64,000 nucleotides of DNA from Closterium sp. Naga37s-1 (lineage: Eukaryota > Streptophyta > Zygnematophyceae > Desmidiales > Closteriaceae). Below, one piece after another: positions 1 to 10,925 of this stretch (its first letter is position 1; every line of letters begins with the position of its first letter). The stretch is taken from NCBI GenBank assembly GCA_947471745.1, contig CANJKZ010000770.1, positions 62,001 through 126,000 of the forward strand, in the 5' to 3' direction. A program made the translations under genes and the position numbers. The notes beneath the pieces were generated by a model. The model had not been told where the DNA came from. It saw only the letters and a list, made by a program, of their open reading frames with translations, and did not search any database.

Positions 1-5
1 CTGTC

Positions 6-3000
6 TTGATCCCTTGGATCCGCACAGTCCGTCTCCAGCTGCGTGCGCGTTTCGGCCAGGACCTTCCTGTCCTGCGTCTGCACTCTGACAGAGGTGGTGA
101 GTTCTCCTCCGACCTCTTGCGGGACTTTTGTCGTGGGGAGGGCATCACCCAGTCGTTCACGCTTCCGGACTCCCCTCAGCAAAATGGGATTGCTGAGCGC
201 CGCATTGGCTTAGTCATGGAGGTCGCTCGTACCTCCATGATTCATGCGGCCGCTCCCATTTTCTGTGGCCGTTTGCGGTCCGATACGCTGCGCATCAGCT
301 CAACCTTTGGCCCCGTGTCTCCTTGCCGGAGACCTCGCCCACTCTGCGTTGGACGGGGAAGGTTGGCGATGCGTCGGTGTTCCGGGTCTGGGGTTCTCGT
401 GCCTTTGTTCGCGATACGTCCGCGGACAAGCTCTCCGCCCGCGCTATTCCCTGCGTCTTCCTTGGCTTTGTCCCTGATGCGCCTGGCTGGCAGTTTTACC
501 ACCCCGCCTCGCGCCGTGTCCTCCCTTCTCAGGACGTCACGTTCGACGAGTCGGTTCACTTCTACCGTCTCTCCCCCTACCGCTCTGCCCCTTCCCCGCC
601 CCCGCCGCTTTTTCTTGCTCCCGGTCCGCGTCCGGTAGACCCCCTCCCGCCCCAGGGTCCTGCTCCCTCGGGAGTGTCTCAGGTAGACCCTCTCCCTGTC
701 CAGGTATCTGTTGTCTCAGGTGCTGCTCCAGGTGCTGCGTCTGGGGGTGCTGCGTCTGGGGGTGTGGAGCCGGGGGGTGTGGGGTCTTAGGGTGCTGGGT
801 CTGGGGGTGCTGAGCCTGAGGGTGTTGAGCTTGGGGGTGCTGAGTCGGAGGGTGCGGAGCCTGAGGGTGCTGAGACGGAGGGTGCGGAGTCTGGGGGTGC
901 TGAGCCTCGGGGTGCTGCTTCGTCTGGAGATCCTACTGGGGCTTCACTGCGACTGTCCTCGCAGCAGCTGCGTGAGTGGCTTGTTCAGCGCGCACACCGA
1001 CGGAGTGTGGCTCCCGGAGCTGGCGAGCCTGGAGGCGCTGGAGCTGGAGGTGCTGATGTTACTACTGGAGTTGGGGACCCTACGGAGCCTGGAGCAGCTG
1101 GCGCTGGAGGCGCTGGAGCTGGAGTAGCTGGAGTTGGAGGCCCTGGCGCAGGAGGCGCTGGAGCTGCAGGAGCTGGAGCTGTTGACCCTGGTGCTGGAGG
1201 TACTGGAGGCACTGTGCGGCCGCGCCCGTACTTTGTTCCCCTGCTTGAGCAGGTTCTTGGTGTCCCGTCTTCTCCTGGTCTTCCTCCTCCCTTCCTGTGT
1301 CCCCCGCCTGACCAGTCGCAGCCGCCGTTACAGCCAGCCTCCCCACTGCCTGTTCCCTCTCCTTACATTGAGCAGTCCGGAGGTCTTACGGAGCGTCGTG
1401 AGCCTGCGTCTCGTCCTGTCTCCCCTGTTCGCACTGCTCGTCGCGCTCCTCTTTCGCGTCCTCCCCCTGTCCCAGGCACGCACACCATGGCACTCCGTCC
1501 TTCCTCTGTTCCACTGCGTGTTCCTCTGCCTGCTCCTCCTGAGTCCTCTCTTCCTGCGGTCCCTGACCCTGAGTCTGACCGCGCTCGTGCTGCCAGTCCC
1601 GCTGTCTCTCGTCTCCTTGCCACTGCTGTCACTGACCCGTCCTTTGAGTCTGCTGCTGCTTCTGCTCTCGTTGCTGAGCTACTTGAGTTTGCTGCTGCCT
1701 GCCGTCTCGACTACGCCTCTGCTCTAGTTGCTGAGTCTGTGCCTGCCAACCCTCCGTCCGTCGGGGGTGAGTGTGCTCTTGGCACGGACGTCCTTGAGGA
1801 CAGGCAGGAGGACTTTGAGTGTCTTGCAGCTGCTGTACCTCGTTTCGCCTCCTTGCTGCTTGCCCCTGAGGGAGACCCGGATGCTCCTGACATCCCGACC
1901 CCGCGCTCTTACGCAGAGGCGATTACGGGTCCTTACTCCTCTCAGTGGCAGGCAGCTATGGATGCCGAGATGGCATCCTGGAAGTCCACAGGCACTTACG
2001 TCGACGAGGTTCCCCCACCTGGGGTGAACATAGTCGATGGCATGTGGATCTTCAGGGTGAAGCGGCCGCCGGGTTCTCCGCCTGCCTTCAAGGCGCGTTA
2101 CGTTGCTCGAGGTTTCAGTCAGCGACAGGGAGTTGACTACTTCCAGACCTTCTCCCCCACCCCGAAGATGACTACTCTTCGGGTGTTGCTGCACGTCGCT
2201 GCTCAGCGTGACTACGAGTTACACTCCCTGGACTTCAGTACTGCCTTCCTGCAGGGCAGCCTGCACGAGGAGATCTGGCTGCGCCGACCACCTGGTTTCA
2301 CTGGGTCGTTTCCTACAGGTACCCAGTGGAGCCTCCGCCGGCCAGTCTACGGTCTCCGCCAGGCGCCTTGCGAGTGGCACGACACACTGAGGACTACACA
2401 TGCGGCTCTTGGGTTTGTTCCTTCTACAGCAGACCCGTCGCTGTTTCTACGCACCGACACCTCGCTGCCGCCCTTCTACGTCCTAGTGTACGTCGACGAC
2501 CTCGTCTTTGCCACGGCTGACACTGAGGCACTGACCCTAGTGAAGTCCGAGCTACAGAAGAGACATACCTGCACTGACCTGGGTGAACTGCGCAGCTACC
2601 TTGGCCTGCAGATCACCCGGGACAGAGCACGGCGCACCATCACACTGACTCAGTCACACATGGTGCACCAGGTCCTTCAGCGCTTCGGCTTCCAGTACTC
2701 CTCGCCACAGCTCACTCCTCTGTCTACCAGCCACTCGCTCTCAGCTCCACCTTCGGACGAGTCCGTAGAGCCGAGTGGTCCGTACCCAGAGCTTGTGGGT
2801 TGCCTCATGTACCTGATGACTTGCACACGACCTGACCTCGCGTACCCTCTCAGCCTTCTGGCTCGCTACGTGGCTCCCGGTAGGCACCGAAAGGTGCACT
2901 GGGATGCTGCGAAGAGGGTACTGCGTTACCTGTGCAGTACGTCGGGCATGGGGCTTGTGCTTGGAGGACGGGGTCCTGTTGTCCTCACTGGTCACGCAGA

Positions 3001-3472
3001 CGCCTCCTGGGTTGACGACTCAGCTACGCAGCGGTCGTCGCAGGGTTACACCTTCAGCCTTGGGTCCGGCTCGGTTTCTTGGCGGTCTACCCGCTTGTCT
3101 TCAGTTCTCAGCTCCAGCTGTGAGGCTGAGATCTACGCTGGAGCCATGGCTGCTCAGGAGCTACGCTGGCTCACCTACTTGTTGACCGACATGGGAGAGC
3201 AGCCTCGTTCGCCTCCAGTCCTGTAAGTAGACAACAAGGCCATGATAGCCTTGTGTCAGGAGCACAGACTGGAGCACAGAACAAAGCACATCGCTCTGCG
3301 ATACTTCCTTGCTCGAGAGTTGCAGCAGCGTGGTCAGCTTCGTCTAGCGTACGTGGCCACTCGGGCCAACACTGCTGATGTCTTCACCAAGGCACTTCCG
3401 CCTGGTGACCATCAGTGCTTTGTTACTGTGTTAGGCCTTGTGCCTAGTTTGCCTCACTTACTTACTGCCTGA
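6..3472 (+). pseudogene. pol region of element A (integrase, RT, RNase H)
   Basis: Decayed coding block. Integrase core lies in about 6-330, the integrase C-terminal region to about 600, and a low-complexity linker of Gly/Ala/Glu/Pro repeats to about 1900. Reverse transcriptase covers about 1960-2720 and RNase H about 2960-3472, ending in the family-typical LPHLLTA. Closely related to the pol of B, D, F and G in this window. Not a host gene. Confidence 0.88.
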
Positions 3473-3707
3473 CTCTGCCTGTACTGTGATCTATCTATAT
3501 ACCTGCATGCTTACACTTGTTAGGGTATGATCACTGTATTGTTTGTTCACTGTATATAACTCTGCATGTGAACTGGCCTTTTGGCCCTTTGCTTGTGCTC
3601 GGACTGTGTGGTGACTTTGTGATCCACCCTGAGCTTGCTTTGCTTTTCTTGACTGGTCTTGTGACCATTACTTGTTCTGGCTATCCCCTACTTCGCCTAT
3701 GGGGGTG

Positions 3708-3868
3708 TGTCAAACATATATGCTTAATTATATCTAGGCTTAGTTCATGTGTTTACATTTGTCTAGGCTATAGTGGGTTTAGCCTTAGGGGGTACAGAAT
3801 TTCTCTCGACATTCTACTTGTACCCCTCCCCTTTCCTAGTCAATCACTTCTCACCTAAGATTCTAACA
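3708..3868 (+). repeat. 3' LTR of element A
   Basis: A 161-bp block starting TGTCAAAC and ending TTCTAACA, so with the TG...CA ends expected of an LTR. It directly follows a purine-rich tract at 3701-3707. Its inner part matches, on the opposite strand, the LTR of B at 10247-10379 (shared CTAGGCT-TAGTGGGTTTAG and CTCGACATTCTA-type segments), which places A and B in one LTR subfamily. Confidence 0.85.
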
Positions 3869-6800
3869 GCGACGTGCAGCAACACCTGAAGAGTATTCAT
3901 CTTCGGGGTGGGGGAGAAGGTCTGGAAGTAGTCAACTCCCTGTCGCTGGCTGAAGCCTCGAGCATCGTAAAGCGCCTTGAAGGCAGGCGGAGAACCCGGC
4001 GGCCGCTTCACCCTGAAAATCCACATGCCATCGACTATGTTCGCCTCAGGTGGGGGAACCTCGTCGACGTAGGTGCCTGTGGACTCCCAGGATGCCATCT
4101 CGGCATCCATAGCTGCCCGCCACTGAGAGGAGTAAGGACCCGTAATCGCCTCTGCGTAAGAGCGCGGGGTCGGGATGTCTAGAGCATCCGGATCTCCCTC
4201 AGGGGCAAGCAGCAAGGGAGCGAAACGAGGTACAGTAGCTGCAAGACACTCAAAATCCTCCTGCCTGTCCTCAAGGACGTCCGTGCCAAGAGCACACTCA
4301 CCCCCGACGGACGGAGGACTGGCAGGCATAGACTCAGCAACTAGAGCAGAGGCGTAGTCGAGACGGCAGGCAGCAGCAAAGTCAAGCGGCTCAGCAACGA
4401 GAGCAGACGCAGCAGCAGACTCAAAGGACGGGTCAGTGACAGCAGTGGCAAGGAGACGAGCGACAGTGGGACTGGCAGCACGCGCTCGGTCAGACTCAGG
4501 GTCAGGGACCTCAGGAAGAGAGGACTCAGGAGGAGCAGGCAGAGGAACACGCAGTGGGACAGAGGAAGGACGGGGTGCCATAGTGTGCATGCCTGGGACA
4601 GGAGGAGGACGCGCACGAGGAACGAGACGAGCAGTGCAAACAGGAGGGACAGGACAAGACGCAGGCTCACGACGCTCCGTAAGGCCTCCGGACTGCTCAG
4701 TGTAAGGAAAGGGAACAGGCATTGGGGAGGCTGGCTGTAACGGCGGCTGCGACTGGTCAGGCGGTGGACACAGGAAGGGAGGAGGAAGACCAGTAGAAGA
4801 CGGGACACCAAGAACCTGCTGAAGCAGGGGAACGAAGTACAGACGCGGCCGCACAGTGCCTCCAGCACCTCCAGCTCAAGGGTCAACAGCTCCAGCTCCG
4901 GTAGTCCCAGCGCCTCCGACGCTAGCGCCTCCAACTCCAGCTACTCCAGCTCCAGCGCCTCCAGCGCCAGCAGCTCCAGGCTCCGTAGGGTCTCCAGCTC
5001 CAACGCACCCAACACCACCAGTCTCGGTAGCTCCAGCACCAATGGTACGAGCACCTCCAGGACCAGTAGTCGCAGTACCTCCAGCTCCAGGGTCTTCAGT
5101 CCCGCCAGCTCCGGGAGCTCCACTCTGACGGTGTGCGCACTGAACAAGCCACTCACGCAGCTGCTGCGAGGACAGTCGCGGCGAAGCACCAGTAGGACCT
5201 CCAGACAAAGCAGCACCCCGAGGCTCAACACCCCCAGACTCCGCACCCTGCGACTCAGCACCCCCAGGCTCAACACCCCCAGACCCAGAACCATCAGATC
5301 CGGCACCCCCCGGCTCCGCACCCCCAGACGCAGCACCCCCAGTCGCAGCACCCCCAGGCGCAGCACCTGGAGCAGCACCTGAGCCGAAAGCTACCGGAAC
5401 AGGCGCAGTACTAGGGAGATGGTCTACATGAGACGCACCCGAGGGAGCAGGACCCTGGGGCGCTAGGGGGTCTACCGGAGGTGGACCAGGAGCAAGGAAG
5501 AGCGGCGGGGGCGGGTGAGGGGCAGAGTGGTAGGGGAAGAGACGGTAGAAGGGAACCGACTCGTCGAACGTGACGTCCTGAGACGGGAGGACACGGCGCG
5601 AGGTGGGGTGGTAAAACTGCCAGCCAGGCGCGTCAGGGACAAAGCCAAGGAAGACGCAGGGAATGGCGCGGGCGGAGAGCTTGTCCGCGGACGTATCGCG
5701 AACAAAGGCACGAGAACCCCAGACCCGGAACACCGACGCATCGCCAACCTTCCCCGTCCAACGCAGTGTGGGCGAGGTCTCCGGCAAGGAGACACGGGGC
5801 CAAAGGTTGAGCTGATGCGCAGCATACCGGACCACAAACGGCCACAGAAAATGGGGAGCGGCCGCATGGATCATGGAGGTACGAGCGACCTCCATGACTA
5901 AGCCAATGCGGCGCTCAGCAATCCCATTTTGCCAAGGGGAGTCCGAAAGCGTGAACGTATGGAGAATGCCCTCCCCACGACAAAAGTCCCGCAAGAGGTC
6001 GAAGGAGAACTCACCACCTCTGTCAGAGTGCAGACGCAGGACAGGGAGGTCCTGACCGAACCGCTCGCGTAGCTGGAGACGGACTGTGCGGATCCAAGGG
6101 ATCAAGACACCAGAGACCTCACCCTTGGTGCGCAAGGGGAAGACCGTGGTGTACCGCGTATAGTTGTCAACTACCAGCAGAAAGTAGCGCTCGCGGCCCT
6201 GTCCACTGACGCGGGCTGGGCCCCACACGTCCATGTGGAGGGTCTGCAATGGAGCTGTCGTCGGGGGAAACGAGGAGGAGTGAGGAGCGGCGCGCTGCCG
6301 CCCCTCGACGCAAGGAAGACAGGGCGGGGCAGGCGAGGGCGGTAAGGGAGGTAGAGACCTGGGGAGACCAGAGACAAGGAGACGGGAGTGCATGCCACGA
6401 AGGCATGGTAGGGAGGGGTGACCTAGGCGGTGGTGCCATAGAAGAGTCTGGTGCGACAGGAGGCGACACGAGCAAGAGGCGGCTACCTGACCTGGCGCGG
6501 ACACCTGAGCAGACGCAGCGACCTGAGGATGCTCGGTAGCCAGTGTGTACAGACTCGACCCTGGCCGACGAGTGAACGTAGCCAGGTGACGCCCCGTCTG
6601 TGTGCACGTGCAGATCGACACACGCTGACCCCCAGGAGTGGTGGTAGTGACCATCGCATCCTGAAGGGCATCGGTACTCACCAAGTTCGTAGAGAACGAG
6701 GGGAGGTGAAGACCTAACAGTGAGCCGGACGGAACCGCCGGACATGGGAGGACAGTGGAGGAACTGGCAACGACCGGGACCCCAGAGGGGTCAGCCAGTC

Positions 6801-8319
6801 TGACCGGAACAGGTGCAGGGAGAGGAGTGAGAGTGGTGCTGTCACGAAAGAAATAGCGCGAGGCGCCGGAGTCCAACGTGAAGGTGTGCAAAGCCTCAGC
6901 AGGCGCAGTACCAGGGGGAGTACCAGACGCACTAGCACCTAGAGCAGCAGTCGCTATACCTGGGTTAGGTGGCACACACCAGTAACAGTCACCCTCAGCA
7001 CTAAATGACAAAGCATACATGGCAGAGATAATAACATCATAGTCTAGGTCAAAGATAGGAACTCCTGACTGAAGCAACTGCGCCCAGTGAGGTCGCTCGA
7101 TGTCGCCACCAAACTCAGTACGCCAGGCGTCGTCAAGGCGGGAAAAGTAGCGGCGCTCAGTGTGATACTTCCCGCATGTCTGGCCCGCACGGACACCCGT
7201 GCGAATGACATACGGGCAGGTCTCACTACCCTCACCCGGCCCACGCTGAACCAACCACTCATGGAGCTACTGGGGCGTCTGGGTCTCGCTCCGACGCTGC
7301 TGGTGCTGGCCCCGACCACCACCAGGGCCTGTGCGTCGAGGTCCAGACCTACCACCACTTGTCCCACCGCCTCCACTGCCGCCACTCCCTCCGCTGCCGC
7401 CACCAGAGCCTCCACCGCCGCCACCAGACCCACCACCTCCACCACGTCCACCGCCTCCACCTCCTCTACCACCGCCCCCACTACCACTCCCACTGCCACC
7501 TCCACCCCCACCGCTGCCTCCTCCACTACCCCGGCCACCCTTGCCCTTGCTGTTGCGGCGCTTCGCACTAGTTGAAGCAGCCCCGACGTCCTCAAGAACT
7601 GAGACGTCTGCAGCAGCAGCAGAGGCGAAGGAGGGGGAAAGGGGGGAGGGGGAGCACCCCTCAAAGAAGGGCGAGCGCGGAGTGCCACGAGCAGCACCTA
7701 CAGCAACTGCACTAGTCTCAGTTGCGAGGAGATGCTGCTCGAGGAGGTCAACAGTGAGGGAGGTGGGGTCGAGGGTGAGGAAGCGGTCCCTGACAGAGCG
7801 AAGGGAGTCAGGGAGGCGAGTGACTATGAAGTAGAGGGTGATGAACATGGGGGGCTGGTTCGTGGGAAGGAACTCAGCAGGGACGGCAGCGCGGTAGCGA
7901 GCGTCGCTAGTGCGCAGGTGGGTAACCAGGTCCGCTACTGTGGCAAAAGCCGACAGCTCAGGGAACAGGTAGGGCAGTAGCAGCCTGCCAATAGCAGCAG
8001 TGGCAGGGGAGGAGTAGCGAGCAACGACAGCGTCGTACAAGGCCTGTGCTGTCCTGTGCTCGCCAAAGTGAGCACATTCGGTCGCGGGCAGGTGGTTGCG
8101 AATGGCCAAGCGGGCAGTAGCGTCACAAGACAGCCACTGGGAACGAGTCGAAACGTCAGCTGTGGCGGGAGGGGCTGGAGCGGCACCGGACACGTGGTCA
8201 AATAGTGAGACACTGTCCTTACTATCGCTCAGTAGGTACAGTTGCAGATCGTCGTGCCACGTGTCAAATGCTACAGGTCTGCCCTCCGGGTCGAACGGGA
8301 GAACTCTAAGCGAGGCCAT
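3869..8319 (-). pseudogene. gag-pol region of element B
   Basis: Gag begins at the ATG at 8319 (MASLRVLPFD), with a capsid-type region of about 220 residues, then a Gly-rich stretch and an extended Cys/His knuckle. Downstream come an aspartic protease (LDSGAS), a GAG-pre-integrase motif (LLWHHRLGHPS), integrase (LHMDVWGP, HSDRGGEF, QQNGIAERR), a repeat-rich linker and the start of reverse transcriptase. Gag is B/D-like (HDDLQLYLLSD), distinct from the C/F type. Fossil copy; not expected to act. Confidence 0.87.
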
Positions 8320-10231
8320 AGTGGCACAGGACTAAGGAGCAGAAGTAGCAGTAGCTAAGGGGCCAAGGGGCCAAACAAGAGGGCCGAGGGGCCGATGGGC
8401 CGAGGGGCCTAGGGGGGCCGAGAGGCCTAGGGGGCCGAGGGGCCAAACAAGAGGGCCGAGGGGCCAAACACGAGGGCCGAGGAGGCCGAGCCGAGGGGCC
8501 GAGGCTAGGGGCCAAGGGGCCGAGAGGCGGGGCCGAGGGGCCAAACAGGGGGCCGGGCGCTGGGCAGGTACGGGGCCGAGGGGCCTAGGGGGCCGAGGAG
8601 GCCGGGCCTAGGGGCCGAGGGGCCAAACAAGGGGCCGGGCGTGGGCTAGGTACGGGGCCGGGCGCTGGGCTCTGAACTGGGGCCAAGGGGCCAAACACGA
8701 GGGCCAAGGTGGCCGAGAGGCCTAAGGGGGGCCGAGGGGCCAAACACGAGGGCCGAGGGGCCAAGCCTAGGGGCCGAGACTAGGGGCCGAGGGGCCAAAC
8801 AAGGGGCCGGGCGCGGGCTAGGTACGGGGCCGAGGGGCCTACGGGGCCGGGGAGGCCGAGCCTAGGGGCCGAGGAGGCCGAGCCTAGGGGCCGAGGCTAG
8901 GGGCCGAGGGGCCTAGGGGCAGGGCCGAGGGGCCAAACAGGGAACGGGGCCGAGGGGCCAAACAAGGTACGGGGCCGGGCGCTGGGCAGGTACGGGGCCG
9001 AGGGGCCGATGGGCCGAGGGGCCTAGGGGGGGCCGAGAGGCCTAGGGGGGCGAAGGGCCAAACACGAGGGCCGAGGAGGCCGAGCCTAGGGGCCGAGGCT
9101 AGGGGCCGAGGGGCCGAGAGGCGGGGCCGAGGGGCCAAACAAGGGGCCGGGCGCTGGGCAGGTACGGGGCCGAGGGGCCTAGGGGGCCGAGGAGACCGAG
9201 CCTAGGGGCCGAGGAGGCCGAGCCTAGGGGCCGAGGCTAGGGGCCGAGGGGCCTAGGGGGCAGGGCCGAGGGGCCAAACAAGGAACGGGGCCGAGGGGCC
9301 AAACAAGGTACGGGGCCGGGCGCTGGGCAGGTACTGGGCCGGGCGCGGGCTGGGTACGGGGCCGAGGGGCCGATGGGCCGAGGGGCCTAGGGGGGGCCGA
9401 GAGGCCTAGGGGGCCGAGGGGCCAAACACGAGGGCCGAGGAGGCCGAGCCTAGGGGCCGAGGCGCGGGGCCGAGGGGCCAAACAAGGGGCCGGGCGCTGG
9501 GCAGGTACGGGGCCGAGGGGCCTAGGGGGCCGAGGAGACCGAGCCTAGGGGCCGAGGAGGCCGAGCCTAGGGGCCGAGGCTAGGGGCCGAGGGGCCTAGG
9601 GGGCAGGGCCGAGGGGCCAAACAAGGTACGGGGCCGGGCGCTGGGCAGGTACTGGGCCGGGCGCGGGCTGGGTACGGGGCCTGGCGCGGGCGAAGTACGG
9701 GGCCGAGCGCGGGTGTCGACTGGGCGTGGGCGCGGGTGTCGACAGGGCGCGGGCTAGGTACAGGGCCGGGTCGCGGGCTAGGTACGGGCCGGGCGCTGGC
9801 GTAAGACGGGGCCGGGCGCGGGCTAGGTACGGGCCGGGCGCGGGTGTCGACGGGGCGCGGGCCAGGTACGTGCCGGGCGCGGGTGTTGACGGAGCGCGGG
9901 CTAGGTACGGGCCGGGCGCGGGTGTCTACGGGGCGCGGCCTACGTACGGGCCGGGCGCGGGTGTCGACGGGGCGCGGGCTAGGTACGGGCCGGGCGCAGG
10001 TGTCTACGAGGCGCGGGCTACGTACGGGCCGGGCGCGGGTGTCGACGGGGCGCGGGCTAGGTACGGGCCGGGCTCGGGTGTCGACGGGGCGCGGGCTAGG
10101 TACGAGCCGGGCGCGGGCGTGAGACTGGGCCGGGCGCGGGCTAGGTACGGGCCTATCGCGGGCGAGGTACGGGCCAGGCGCGGGGCTAGGAACGAGGTAG
10201 GCGTAGTAGCAGGTGGTGGGCCCAAAAGTTA
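8320..10231 (-). repeat. GC-rich tandem-repeat leader of element B
   Basis: About 1.9 kb between primer site and gag start, made almost only of short GC-rich tandem units. From 8345 to about 9620 the units are of the GGGGCCGAGGGGCCTAGG kind, with AAACAAGG inserts and larger duplicated blocks. From 9841 to about 10113 there are seven copies of a 39-bp unit containing GTGTCGACGGGG and GCTAGGTACGGGCC. No gene is supported here; frames stay open only because units are multiples of three. A TGGGCCCA palindrome lies at 10217-10224 next to the primer site. Confidence 0.85.
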
Positions 10232-10246
10232 CCTACTCTGATTCCA
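10232..10246 (-). promoter_or_regulatory. Primer binding site of element B
   Basis: On the minus strand TGGAATCAGAG directly follows the LTR end with no spacer. It resembles the copia consensus TGGTATCAGAGC, complementary to the 3' end of initiator-Met tRNA, with one base different. Confidence 0.7.
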
Positions 10247-10379
10247 TGTTAGAATAGTGTCGAGGATGATGCATTAGGTGAATGGGGGAAGGTACAAATA
10301 GAATGTCGAGAGAGATTATGTACCCCCTAAGGCTAAACCCACTACAGCCTAGAGAAATGTAAACACATATGTTTTGACA
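10247..10379 (-). repeat. 5' LTR of element B
   Basis: A 133-bp block reading TGTTAGAA to TTTTGACA on the plus strand, so TG...CA ended. It matches the LTR of A and the LTR at 37074-37209. The bases after it (AAGCG) would be one copy of the target duplication; the other copy lies outside the window. Confidence 0.85.
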
Positions 10380-10416
10380 AAGCGGGGTGAACTAGGAAAG
10401 TGGCTCTAATACCAGG

Positions 10417-10852
10417 TGTTATGAGTTGTAAAGGAGAGTGCGCAGATTAACGAATAACGAGAATGTGATTGAACAGACTGAGCATACAATGAAGGCACAC
10501 GCTAATGTAGTGGCTAGCCTAGCTAGGAGGGAACTTCGGGTGAGCGAGGTTGGGTGCAGGTTTGGCGAAGGGAAACGCCGAAGGCGACGCGAGGAGCCTC
10601 GACATCGTTGATGTCGGCCAAACGTGCAGAGTCCGAAAAGCGGGGCTATACGCGAAGCAGTCAACCCCGATAAGGAATTCGGGAAAATTCCTTACACTGG
10701 TAAAACCAGTGTAACTTAATTTTTAGGCTGCTGGTAACAGGGTACGCAATTTTTTACCCTAATAGTCAGGGTACGGGACCCTGATACCCTCATTTGAAAG
10801 AGGGGACCAAAAGCTATTTTGGGCCCTGGAGAGAAGGGTACGGAACGGACAC
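10417..10852 (-). repeat. Possible LTR remnant next to the GST gene
   Basis: On the minus strand the sequence CTCATAACA is followed by CCTGGTATTAGAGCC, close to the copia primer site TGGTATCAGAGCC, suggesting that 10417 is the inner border of a 5' LTR or solo LTR. A plausible outer end is the plus-strand GGACACA at 10852, giving about 436 bp with TG...CA ends. It differs from the other LTRs here. Only 73 bp separate it from the GST start codon. Boundaries are inferred; no second copy is in the window. Confidence 0.4.
10600..10784. repeat. Cluster of five short hairpins upstream of the GST gene
   Basis: Five perfect inverted repeats lie within 185 bp. They are 10600-10616 (CGACATC/GATGTCG, 3-base loop), 10672-10693 (AAGGAATT/AATTCCTT, 6-base loop), 10692-10714 (TTACACTGGT/ACCAGTGTAA, 3-base loop), 10739-10760 (AGGGTA/TACCCT) and 10766-10784 (TCAGGGT/ACCCTGA, 5-base loop). 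They sit inside the LTR-like remnant just before the GST gene. Function unknown. Confidence 0.7.
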
Positions 10853-10925
10853 ATCAAGAAATACTTGCTGTGCAAACTGTTCGAGAAGACCGGAAACTTA
10901 ACCGCATTTGTTATTGTGAAGGTCA

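Larger units (their letters stand above)
1..3868 (+). mobile_element. Copia element A, 3' part (5' end outside window)
   Basis: Ty1/copia LTR retrotransposon fossil entering from the left edge. Visible parts in order are the integrase core (HSDRGGEF near 79-102, QQNGIAERR near 180-205), a Gly/Pro-rich linker, reverse transcriptase (YVDD at 2489-2500), RNase H, a 3' untranslated block (3473-3707) ending in a G-rich polypurine tract, and the 3' LTR. The order integrase before reverse transcriptase defines copia. It is broken, with roughly five breaks. Its right end abuts an antisense reverse transcriptase piece of element B, so A probably inserted into B; the matching flank lies outside the window, so the target duplication cannot be checked. 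Confidence 0.9.
3869..10379 (-). mobile_element. Copia element B, interrupted at its RT end by A
   Basis: Antisense Ty1/copia fossil. From its 5' end (high coordinates): LTR 10247-10379, primer binding site, long GC-rich tandem leader 8320-10231, gag from 8319, zinc-knuckle region near 7147-7211, protease LDSGAS near 6858-6875, GAG-pre-integrase near 6400-6445, integrase core about 5870-6250, a Gly-rich linker, and the first part of reverse transcriptase reaching 3869, where the LTR of A begins. Its 3' half is not in the window. Broken, about three breaks besides the loss of the 3' half. Confidence 0.88.

Noticed and set aside
7331-7834. Pro-rich plus-strand open frame
   Set aside because: Antisense of the Gly/Ser-rich coding stretch in gag of B; the same shadow appears opposite gag in C, D, F and G.
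9841-10113. Regularly spaced repeats that could suggest a CRISPR array
   Set aside because: Units are contiguous 39-bp copies with no unique spacers, in a eukaryotic retroelement leader.
9726-10241. 171-residue plus-strand open frame made of 13-residue repeats
   Set aside because: It results from a 39-bp tandem unit in the leader of B, antisense to the element; no domain, no independent start signal.
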